Below, piece by piece: positions 16,655 to 24,160 of a DNA stretch of 41,997 bases. A program made the translations under genes and the position numbers. The stretch spans positions 1-41,997 of the forward strand of contig JBBRMT010000007.1 in NCBI GenBank assembly GCA_038230695.1, written 5' to 3'. Origin of the DNA: QHBQ01 sp038230695 (GTDB taxonomy: Bacteria; Chloroflexota; Chloroflexia; QHBQ01). Within the stretch, counting starts at the first letter, position 1. Every line of letters begins with the position of its first letter. Below the pieces are notes generated by a model. It was not told the origin of the DNA. It did not search any database and saw only the letters and a program-made list of their open reading frames with translations.

Positions 16655-17784
16655 ATGCCTAACATAAGCCCTCGACTAATTCTGCTGGTACTATTTATAC
16701 TTGCGGTGGTCATCCTTGTGGTACTTGCAGTCACAGAACCCAAAGGCGAGGATCCTCAGGACCCCCACAGGGGTGATCGCAGAAATCGAATACTTACCGC
16801 TGCTGGCGTTATAGTATCTATCATTGGCATAATAGTTGGTCCCAACCTTAAATTCAATCTTCCCGACATTATCCCCTCCGAATCTCCTACAGCGATGGCA
16901 ACCATGCAGGCGTTCACTACTGTGTTGCCCAGCCCACAACTACTGGCAACGAACCCCACGATATTCTCTACAAATACGGCACCGCTTCCTACTAACACGC
17001 TAGCACCCACTCCGCTCCTACCGACCGTACGTCAGTACCCCTGCCACCATCACCGACGGATACGCCGCTGCCACCTCAACCACCTGCGACTGATACGCCA
17101 GTCACCCAAGTAAGATGCGATTGGCTAAGGTCAGTCCTTCCTTCGACCCAGGCAGCTATAGCCTCCAAGTTTGGCCTGCCCGCAGACCGCATCAGGTTTA
17201 TTGGCATGGATTGGGCGTGCAAACCCCTACCTTCCGGCTTCTCTGTACTTGATGGCTCACAGTCCCCCTATGATAGCGAGATCACTCTACCTGTATTGCA
17301 AGGCGGTTGTATAGACTTTGGCCCTACTGGACACACCAGCGCTGGGGCTAACATTAAGTATATCAATGATGGTATCCGGGCCTATAGTGGTGAGGTCACA
17401 GCAAAAGCGATGACCTACTGGCTCTGGTGTAATTATGCACAATTATTAGCTAGCCATCTTCCGAGTATCTTCGATGCCTCCTCCATACCTTCGGTTGTTT
17501 TGGTTTATCTGCTGCACGGTCCGCTGGCTGACCACCCCACGATAAGCATTGATGCGCTTCACGAGGGCGTATGCCATGCGCCCCTACGCCAACGCTGTCG
17601 CTGCCGATGGGTATTGATGCACACTACGAGGGCGGGCCACCACCCGCCCCTACGTTCGTTTGTCCGTTTGTCCGTTGAACACCGTTGGCTGGCTTTTCCC
17701 CCACCAGGGCGTATGCCATGCGCCCCTACGTCCGTTTACTCCGTTATACAGTCCACTTGCTGGATCGCTTACTACCAGCATTGA
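16655..17784 (+). pseudogene. Frameshifted two-helix membrane protein with Pro/Thr stalk
   Basis: The first frame (16655 to about 17030) encodes two hydrophobic segments (about residues 7-27 and 47-62) and a Thr/Pro-rich stalk ending NTLAPTPLLPT. Around 17025-17035 the stalk continues in the next frame (VPLPPSPTDTPLPPQPPATD), followed by a globular stretch with VRCDWLRSVLPSTQ, ASKFGLPADRIRFIGMDW and QGGCIDFGPTGHTS. A one-base deletion explains the shift. The 3' end runs without a natural stop into dispersed repeats at about 17560, so the C-terminus is also lost. The extracellular domain was not recognised. Confidence 0.6.
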
Positions 17785-17890
17785 TACGTGGCACGATTCT
17801 CCCTCACCAAACCTCTCCCGCTGGGAGAGGCTTTTTGCTGCTCGGCGCTTCAGCATTTCTAGCTCATTTACCATTTATCATTCACCATTT
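17545..17890. repeat. Dense block of dispersed intergenic repeats
   Basis: The block holds two copies of AGGGCGTATGCCATGC followed by GCCCCTACG (near 17563 and 17704), a palindrome GGGCGGGCC/ACCCGCCC at 17630-17656, fragments related to the CCGTTGGCT repeat (17660-17695), a hairpin of the AAAAAGCCTCTCCC family (17798-17836), and short ACCATTTATCATTCACC repeats (17866-17890). No gene is supported here. A further copy of the first element is at 29679-29703. Confidence 0.75.
17812..17836 (+). terminator. Repeat-borne intrinsic terminator
   Basis: CCTCTCCC at 17812-17819 and GGGAGAGG at 17823-17830 form an 8-bp stem with a 3-nt loop, followed by CTTTTT. This copy of the dispersed hairpin family is a good terminator for rightward transcription. 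Confidence 0.75.
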
Positions 17891-17894
17891 GCCG

Positions 17895-19559
17895 TCACGG
17901 GTTCTCAGTCACAAGTTGCTGCCAGAGCGATTGGGCGCTGCTTTGCGCCCCTTTATAGGTCTTGACCGTCTCAGCAATGCCGTTGGCGGTGGTGGTGTAG
18001 AAATCAACCCCGCCAGAGGGGCTAATCGTCTTTGCCAGCGGGCCGCCCGCTACCGCGAAGGCGGGGTCAATGATGGTCACGTCCTCGTTGCCACGCCCGC
18101 CGATGATCGAGTCCTTAACCGTGTAGAATATCAGCACGTAGCTGGCCGCAGACGCGCCGCTGGCGGGCAGGCTGAGTTTGACCCGATGTAGCGCGATGCG
18201 CGAGTTGAATTGCGTTAGCGTGGTGCCACCGGGGAAGAGGATGCGAGGGAAGCCATCGCGTTGCAGCGCGGCGGCGATGCTGCTGTTCGGCATGAAGGCA
18301 AGGTCGCCCGGCGAGGTGGTTTGCACCAGCAAGGTGCGGCCTGCGGTTAGCGGCGCGTTAACGTCCAAATTATTCAGCGCGGCAAGCTGGCTGGCAGCGA
18401 GGCCGAATACTGGGGCGATATTGGCAATGGTATCGCCTGCACTCACGTCGTAGATGAAGTAACGCCCGCTCCGCGCCTGCTGCTCTACTTCGGCGGCGCT
18501 CAGGCCAGGCTGCTGTCCGCTGGTGGCGGGCGTAGCGGTCGGCAAGGCGGGCGGTGGCGCAATGCCGTTGCCGCTATTCTGCGCGGCCACAAGTTGATTG
18601 TAGAGATCCTGAGCGCTGCTCTGTGCGCCGCGATAGGTCTTTACCAGTTCGGGAACGCCACTCGCGCTAGTGGAGTAAACATCTGTGCCGCCGCTGGGGT
18701 TTACCTGGCTGACCAGCGAACCGCCTGCCACTACGAAGGCCGGGTCAACGATGCTCACATCCTCAGTGCCACGCTGTCCAATGATCGAGTCCTTGACTGT
18801 ATAGAAGGTTAGGACATAGCCGGGGTCGGTCAAGCCACTTGCAGGCATCGCCAGCTTGACCCGATGCAGGGCGAGGCGGAAGTTGTATGCCTGCAGTATG
18901 TCCGTGCTGGGGACAAGCACGCGGGGCAGCTTGTTGCCACGCACTGCCGCCACAATCGAGTCGGTGGGCATGAAGCTGAAATCGCCAGCCAGGGAAGCCT
19001 GTACCAGCAGGGTGCGGCCAGCAGTCAGCGGCGCGTTCACGTCCGTCTTGTTCAGTTGGGCCAGGGTGTTTACATCGAGGGCGAATGCGGTTGCCACGTT
19101 CGCCAGGGTATCGCCTGCGCTTACATCGTAGATAAAGTAGCGGCCAGTCTTTGCTCCCTGCTCCACCTCGGCCACACTGAGGCCGCTCTGTACCGCACTT
19201 GGCGTGAGCGCAATTGGCACGGTTGGCTGGGCAATGGTGGTGGGGTCAGGAGCAGCCGTATCGGTCGGCAGTGCGCCGCCTATCGTGTCGGTAGGGTTAA
19301 GCGCAGGCGTGACGGTGGGCAAATCAAGCGCCACAGCGGTTGGGGGCGGTGGCAGCACGATTGTGGTTGTGGTGGGCTGGTTCGCCTGCGCTGTTGCAGT
19401 TGGGTAGTTCGCCGCGCTGCCGCCAGTTGCGGTGGGCTGTGCTGCAGGGTTAGTCGCGCCAGGCGAAGGCAAGCCGCTATCGCCGCCGCAGGCCGCCAGC
19501 AGCGTTGCGCACAGCAGCAGACTGATCAGTAGAAGGATATGCTTTTCTGGGTTGTTCAC
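17895..19559 (-). CDS. Lipoprotein with a duplicated LysM plus unknown-domain unit
   Basis: The 554-residue product has a signal peptide with lipobox LLAAC (Cys24), a long Thr/Pro/Ala stalk (about 27-120), and two homologous units (about 126-327 and 352-553). Each unit begins GLSxAEVEQ, has a LysM-like motif (RYFIYDVSAGDT to AGRTLLVQ, about 45 residues), and then a roughly 140-residue domain with HRVKL, FYTVKDSIIG, EDV, IDPAF and TYxGAQSSAQ that I do not recognise. LysM domains bind peptidoglycan or related glycans. GTG at 19557-19559 is the start, with GAGGAGA upstream. It is transcribed divergently from the LysM-M23 peptidase gene, suggesting a shared cell-envelope role. Confidence 0.8.
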   Translation of the reverse strand: MNNPEKHILLLISLLLCATLLAACGGDSGLPSPGATNPAAQPTATGGSAANYPTATAQANQPTTTTIVLPPPPTAVALDLPTVTPALNPTDTIGGALPTDTAAPDPTTIAQPTVPIALTPSAVQSGLSVAEVEQGAKTGRYFIYDVSAGDTLANVATAFALDVNTLAQLNKTDVNAPLTAGRTLLVQASLAGDFSFMPTDSIVAAVRGNKLPRVLVPSTDILQAYNFRLALHRVKLAMPASGLTDPGYVLTFYTVKDSIIGQRGTEDVSIVDPAFVVAGGSLVSQVNPSGGTDVYSTSASGVPELVKTYRGAQSSAQDLYNQLVAAQNSGNGIAPPPALPTATPATSGQQPGLSAAEVEQQARSGRYFIYDVSAGDTIANIAPVFGLAASQLAALNNLDVNAPLTAGRTLLVQTTSPGDLAFMPNSSIAAALQRDGFPRILFPGGTTLTQFNSRIALHRVKLSLPASGASAASYVLIFYTVKDSIIGGRGNEDVTIIDPAFAVAGGPLAKTISPSGGVDFYTTTANGIAETVKTYKGAQSSAQSLWQQLVTENP

Positions 19560-19731
19560 TTCGATCTCTCCTCGGTATCACAAAGGTGGCAAATAGCGCG
19601 GTATCGCTGGTCGGCTGGTCGGGATAAATCCCATGCTGGTTGAACTTCTCTATGCTATAACGAACGAGTGGCTTGCAGGTTGTACCATTAGCTTGCGGAT
19701 TTGCAAGTCGGCGTTACTCTCCACCCAGCTA

Positions 19732-19740
19732 ATTATACCA
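19732..19740 (-). promoter_or_regulatory. Extended -10 promoter of the LysM lipoprotein gene
   Basis: Read leftward, TGGTATAAT is an extended -10 box about 170 bp before the GTG start. No -35 box was found. The leader contains the palindrome GGGATAAATCCC at 19620-19631. Confidence 0.5.
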
Positions 19741-19815
19741 TCGCAGCGATGTCATTCTCGCATTTCGGAGCAATTTAGCATATTGTGATAGCCGACAAAG
19801 CGGGCGCGATCTGTG

Positions 19816-19897
19816 ACAATACCAGCCAAACCGGGCATTTATGCTGAAATTCACGCTCATATTTCAGCAGAAGAAGAAAATGTGACAACGGTATTGT
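19816..19897. other. Nested inverted repeats in the divergent LysM promoter region
   Basis: ACAATACC at 19816-19823 complements GGTATTGT at 19890-19897. Inside this lies GCTGAAAT (19843-19850), which complements ATTTCAGC (19861-19868). The element sits between the two divergent promoters and also holds repeated TGTGACAA words. It may be an operator region or a cruciform. The 566-bp gap 19560-20125 otherwise holds only promoters and leaders. Confidence 0.5.
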
Positions 19898-19923
19898 AGC
19901 ATTTTAGTACATTGTTGTCGCAC

Positions 19924-19952
19924 TTGACAAATGTTTGACGATGGGTTAATAT
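19924..19952 (+). promoter_or_regulatory. Promoter of the LysM-M23 peptidase gene
   Basis: TTGACA at 19924-19929, a 17-bp spacer and TAATAT at 19947-19952. The resulting leader of about 165 nt holds the hairpin GTCTATG/CATAGAC (20006-20031) and the 12-bp palindrome ATGAGGCCTCAT (20095-20106) just before the ribosome-binding site. Confidence 0.6.
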
Positions 19953-20125
19953 CTGCGAAGTAGTGACATGTTGTGCAAGGGAATGGCCTCCCACCGCGCA
20001 AAACGGTCTATGCGACTACATCTACATAGACAACAGCCCTCCTCCTCTGGCGGGAGCAGGTGGGGTTGCGAATTATTGGATAAGTCGCGGATGGATGAGG
20101 CCTCATTAGTAAGGAGTTATCTGCT

Positions 20126-22036
20126 TTGAGAGAAGAGCATAGTCGCAAGCCTGCGCTGCGTAACGCAATCGAACTACGCCGCAGGCTGGAGAGTAACCGC
20201 ACTCAGGAACGCCGCGAACGCATTAGCGATGCGGCGAATGAAGCGGAACAGGCGCTCTATAACGTACTACGTATCAGCCCTCCAGAGTCGTCCGACAAGT
20301 CAGCCACCCCGATACTCACCCCGCGCAAGCCGCACCGCAGCGCAGGCCGCATGGTCAACGCCTGGATGGAACGTAAGGCGTTCGACAACGTGCGTCGCCA
20401 GCTATCGCTGCTGGTAAGCACCCCAAGCCATCACAGTCGCGTCCAAACCCGCGAGGCCAAGCAGGCGGCCAGCATCTGGGCCAGCCGCTACGCCACCCAT
20501 GCAGTGATCCTCATTCTGCTGCTGGGCATTGCCCTGATGGGCGGGTTCAAAGGTCTCACCGTGCAGGCGGCCAGCGTCACTGGCCCGGCGGCCAGCAATG
20601 ACCAGAGCCAGTTTGGGCCGAACGACATCAGCGCCAGCTTCAACACGTACTCGGCGCTCGATGGCACTGCGGCGGCCAAAGCCGATGTTGCCAACCGTGT
20701 CCAGATTATCACCAGCTTCCCCGATCGAGTCAAGGGTTACACAGTGCAAACAGGCGATACCCTCGCCACAATTGCCAGCAAGTTCGGGGTGGACAAGCCG
20801 ACCCTTATGTGGGCCAACCATATCGTTGACCCCGATGCCGACCTCACCCCTGGTTCAACCCTGCTGGTGCTGCCAATCAAGGGTATGTACCACACCGTTC
20901 AGGCAGGCGACACGGTGGAGAGCATCGCCGCCACTTATCAGGTCGAGCCAGCGGCAATTACCGGCTACAAGGCCAACAAGTTGCAGCCGCCTTACGCCCT
21001 TAACGTCGGCGACGCAATTATTGTCCCCGGTGGCAGCATCCCCGCCCGCGACCATATCATCAGCTACAAGCCCCACCCCGGCGAAACCATCAATGCAATT
21101 GCCCAGAAGTTCGGCCTGACAGTTAGCACCCTGCTGCTGGCGAACCCCAGCCTCGGTGATGGCAGCAGCCTGAGCAGCGATACCACTATGTACGTGCCAC
21201 CGATTGATGGCATCGTCCACCCGGTGGCAGCGGGCGATACTATTGACAGCATCGCCGCCTACTATGGGGTCAGCATCCAGGCGGTGGTAGACTTCGCACC
21301 CAACCACCTGAAGGTAGGGCAGCCGCTAGCCGCCGACACGACGGTGATTGTGCCAGGTGGGGTGATCCCTGCGCCGCCCGCCCCGCCCGCTGATAATGTC
21401 CAGCCCGCAGGCACGATTGTGGCTGATGTCAACAGCACATCCCTGTCAGCCGCCGCTCCACAAGCGACCAGCAGCGCCCGCCAGCAACCGAGCAGCCGCA
21501 GCGGCGTTCGTTCGGATAGCAGCAGCACGAAGAAGGCAACCAGCGCCGCCACCCCCAAGCCTGCTGCCACCCAGCCTGCTGCAACCGCCACACCAACTGG
21601 CCCTACCAAGGCAGTGATCGCCGCAGCGAAGCGGGTCAACACTGGCAGCGGCCTGGCCCACGGCAGCTTCATCTGGCCCGCCGCTGGGGTAATCACCCAG
21701 GGCTTCTGGGCCTGGGAGTGGGGGCATCGTCATGGTGGGCTGGACATCGCCAACAACTCAGGCACGCCGCTCGTGGCCGCCGATGGTGGTACCGTGATTG
21801 AAGCGGGCTGGAACCCCTACGGCTTCGGCAACTGCGTGGTTATTGACCACGGCAACGGCTTCAAGACGCTCTACGGTCATATGCGGAACCGACCCGCCGT
21901 GTGGGTAGGCGAGAGGGTCAGCCGCGGTCAGTACCTCGGTCCGATGGGCAGCACCGGCAACAGCACCGGCCCGCACGTCCACTTTGCTATCTACTACAAC
22001 GGCATCCTGCGCGACCCGCTGAATTACCTGGGTTAA
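20126..22036 (+). CDS. Membrane-anchored LysM4-M23 peptidase
   Basis: The 636-residue protein probably cleaves cross-links or peptide stems of peptidoglycan outside the membrane. A basic cytoplasmic N-terminus (1-122) is followed by one transmembrane segment (about 124-142), four LysM repeats (about 208-415, each with a GDT- or GET-type motif), a Ser/Ala/Pro linker, and a C-terminal M23 domain (about 510-636). The M23 metal ligands are visible in HRHGGLDIA (HxxxD) and GPHVHF (HxH). The start is TTG at 20126, supported by AAGGAG at 20111-20116. The cytoplasmic extension is unusually long and Arg-rich. It is divergent from the LysM lipoprotein gene and ends at a strong terminator. Confidence 0.9.
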   Translation: MREEHSRKPALRNAIELRRRLESNRTQERRERISDAANEAEQALYNVLRISPPESSDKSATPILTPRKPHRSAGRMVNAWMERKAFDNVRRQLSLLVSTPSHHSRVQTREAKQAASIWASRYATHAVILILLLGIALMGGFKGLTVQAASVTGPAASNDQSQFGPNDISASFNTYSALDGTAAAKADVANRVQIITSFPDRVKGYTVQTGDTLATIASKFGVDKPTLMWANHIVDPDADLTPGSTLLVLPIKGMYHTVQAGDTVESIAATYQVEPAAITGYKANKLQPPYALNVGDAIIVPGGSIPARDHIISYKPHPGETINAIAQKFGLTVSTLLLANPSLGDGSSLSSDTTMYVPPIDGIVHPVAAGDTIDSIAAYYGVSIQAVVDFAPNHLKVGQPLAADTTVIVPGGVIPAPPAPPADNVQPAGTIVADVNSTSLSAAAPQATSSARQQPSSRSGVRSDSSSTKKATSAATPKPAATQPAATATPTGPTKAVIAAAKRVNTGSGLAHGSFIWPAAGVITQGFWAWEWGHRHGGLDIANNSGTPLVAADGGTVIEAGWNPYGFGNCVVIDHGNGFKTLYGHMRNRPAVWVGERVSRGQYLGPMGSTGNSTGPHVHFAIYYNGILRDPLNYLG

Positions 22037-22050
22037 AGCAGACGTAGTAA

Positions 22051-22096
22051 GCGATAGCCCCCATCCCGGTAGAGAGATGGGGGCTATCGCTATATT
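22051..22096 (+). terminator. Strong terminator after the M23 gene
   Basis: The 15-nt arms at 22051-22065 (GCGATAGCCCCCATC) and 22076-22090 are exact complements, followed by TATATTGTT. Confidence 0.85.
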
Positions 22097-22152
22097 GTTG
22101 ATTAGCTTGAACAGTAATATAATAGGGTTCGGGTTTGGCGGCACGCCCCAAG

Positions 22153-22457
22153 ATTATACCAATTAGTCAAGGTGATGGGGTAAAATCGGCACCGTTGGCG
22201 TTGTACCAGGGCGTACTACGGCCCGCCCCTACGATATACGGCCTTACCTGCGGGAATTGGTATTACTAGGGGTTGGGGGATTGGCATATTTCACATTCAA
22301 TAAGCGCTTATCCGCACGACCGATCGGAGCTTCGCTCCCAGCCCTCAGTAATTCGGCACGCCGCTGGCGGTCTTGCACCGTTGCGCCATGGGGATTTTAT
22401 ACCAAATAGCCGAGGCGAGGCTGTAGATCTGTAGGGGCGGGCCGTAGTACGCCCTGG
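22153..22457. mobile_element. Inverted-repeat-bounded non-coding element (MITE-like)
   Basis: A 27-bp sequence at 22206-22232 has its exact reverse complement at 22431-22457. Outside or beside these lie similar segments with TATACCAATTAG (22155) and TATACCAAATAG (22398), plus an inverted AATTGGTATTA near 22256. The roughly 200 bp between the arms has no supported gene. It fits a miniature inverted-repeat element or two opposed copies of a dispersed palindrome; no target duplication was identified. Confidence 0.5.
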
Positions 22458-22480
22458 CTCAATCTATAGCTACACCTGGG

Positions 22481-23359
22481 CTAGTTGTTCTGCATTGGCC
22501 CTTCGAGCATGATCCACTTGGGGTCGGGCTGGGCTGCGCCGCCGGGCTTCTCCCAGGTCAGCATCAGTTTGTCGTAGCTCTTCAGGTTGGTGGGCGCATG
22601 GGCCATGTAACTGACCAGCCAGCCGTTCATGGTGAATACGGCAAGGCTGGTGGCCTGCCCATTCTTCATCCCCCACAACTGGCAATCCATAGCGGTTTGT
22701 GGCGGCGGGCCGGAGAGAGTGATATAGACGACATTCTGGTTGGGGTCATAGAAAGCAGTGCCGTAGCCCGCCTTCCAGTTGGCGGTGGGCTGCAAGGCCA
22801 CCATATGGGCATTGCGGTCGGCAATCAGCGCATTTATCGCCGCTTGCTGCTGGTCGAGGTGGGCCATGTCGCTTTCGTGCTGGGCGTTGAGACTGACCGC
22901 CCAGGTTACGCTGATCAGGCTGATGATCAGCATGAGCGCCATGCCACCGAGGGCGAACTGCGGGCGGCTGAACAGGGCTACCAGATTGCGCCAGGGGTTG
23001 GTGGCGGGGAAATCGGTTTGGGGAGAGCCGACCGGAGCAGGGCGCGACATAGCGGGCTGGAGAGTAGCCGCCTGCATCGGCGTTGCGATAGCGCCGCCCG
23101 CCTGGGCCGCCCGGGGCATCACGGTGGCCGGTTCACCCTGCAAGGCCGCTTGCAGCACGCGCTGGCGCATCGCAGCGGGCAATTGCACCAATGGGGCGGC
23201 AAGCGGCAAGGCCTCGATTACCGGCTGCCACACGGTGGCATACTCGGCGGCCAGTTCGGGGTCATGCTTAAGCGCGGCGGCAAAGGCTTCGCGTTCGCGT
23301 TCGCTCATGTTGCCGAAGGCATAATCGGCAATTTTGTCGGCAAGTTCAGGGTTACTCAT
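22481..23359 (-). CDS. Membrane anti-sigma factor, RskA-like
   Basis: This 292-residue protein is predicted to bind and inhibit the ECF sigma factor encoded just upstream. The cytoplasmic N-terminal anti-sigma domain (about 1-75, MSNPELADKIADYAFGNMSE onward) lacks the zinc-binding HxxxCxxC motif, as in the RskA type. An Ala/Pro linker, one transmembrane helix (about 136-156) and an extracytoplasmic domain (about 180-292) with WGMKNGQATSLAVFTMNG follow; the latter matches the RskA C-terminal pattern. It lies 70 bp after the sigma gene. Release is probably by regulated proteolysis, inferred from the family. Confidence 0.85.
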   Translation of the reverse strand: MSNPELADKIADYAFGNMSEREREAFAAALKHDPELAAEYATVWQPVIEALPLAAPLVQLPAAMRQRVLQAALQGEPATVMPRAAQAGGAIATPMQAATLQPAMSRPAPVGSPQTDFPATNPWRNLVALFSRPQFALGGMALMLIISLISVTWAVSLNAQHESDMAHLDQQQAAINALIADRNAHMVALQPTANWKAGYGTAFYDPNQNVVYITLSGPPPQTAMDCQLWGMKNGQATSLAVFTMNGWLVSYMAHAPTNLKSYDKLMLTWEKPGGAAQPDPKWIMLEGPMQNN

Positions 23360-23429
23360 TGCCCATTCCGAGCTTTCTTTGCTATCGGCCAGCGGCGAAC
23401 CGTAGTGCGCCCGGCCATATCAGGGTGGC

Positions 23430-24065
23430 TCATCGCTCACTCCTGAGACCTTCCTCTTCGAGTATCACTTTCAACTTCTGTAGCCCTAGCCGCGTGCGCG
23501 TCTTGATCGTGCCGAGCGGCTCCGCCAGCCGTGCGGCGATCTCTACCTGAGTTAGCCCACTAAAGTAAGCGAGTTCGATAACCTCGCGCTGAGGGGCAGG
23601 CAGTTGGGTCAACGCCACGCGCATTATGTCCAATCTGACGCTGTACCACGCCTGCTCGGCAGGGTCGGGGCCAGGATCCGCCACATCAATGCTCTGCTCT
23701 TCATCCCCATCGCTGGGCAGCGAGTGGCTGATGGTGCGCTCGTGGTTGCGTTCGCGCTGCAACTCGTCAATCGCCTGATTGTGGGTTACACCCAGCACCC
23801 AGTTGATGAACGCGCCGCGTTGCGCATCGTAGCTGTAGGGCTTGCGCCACAGCTTGATGAACACCTCCTGCACCACCTCTTCGGCTCGCTCCGGCTTGCC
23901 CATTATCTTGATTGCCAGCGAGTAGATAGGGCGGGCATAGCGGTCATAGATGGCGGTGAGCGCGTCCGCGTCGCGCTCAGCCAATCGCATCATCAACTGC
24001 TGGTCGTTGAGGCTCTGGTAGTCCACGCTCTCCATTTGCTTCGGCCAGTCCGGGTCATTACCCAT
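23430..24065 (-). CDS. ECF-type RNA polymerase sigma factor
   Basis: The 211-residue protein has sigma region 2 (about 30-100, RYARPIYSLAIKIMG, AEEVVQEVFIKLW) and region 4 (about 150-205, LPAPQREVIELAYFSGLTQ, GTIKTRTRLGLQKL). It resembles SigK-type ECF factors, in line with the adjacent RskA-like gene. The start at 24065 is uncertain: no good ribosome-binding site is seen, and a later ATG (MESVDYQSL) is possible. A perfect hairpin, CCCCTCCC-TTC-GGGAGGGG at 24108-24126, lies just upstream and could act as an attenuator between this gene and the histidine kinase gene. Confidence 0.88.
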   Translation of the reverse strand: MGNDPDWPKQMESVDYQSLNDQQLMMRLAERDADALTAIYDRYARPIYSLAIKIMGKPERAEEVVQEVFIKLWRKPYSYDAQRGAFINWVLGVTHNQAIDELQRERNHERTISHSLPSDGDEEQSIDVADPGPDPAEQAWYSVRLDIMRVALTQLPAPQREVIELAYFSGLTQVEIAARLAEPLGTIKTRTRLGLQKLKVILEEEGLRSER

Positions 24066-24160
24066 AACATTTACGCCCAGTCTTATGCGCTTGGATGTAT
24101 AAGGACCCCCCTCCCTTCGGGAGGGGAACAGCACTGCCACCCTTCACCACCAATAACGCA

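Noticed and set aside
19953..20125. c-di-AMP (ydaO) riboswitch in the leader of the M23 gene
   Set aside because: The conserved ydaO sequence blocks are absent; only simple hairpins are seen.
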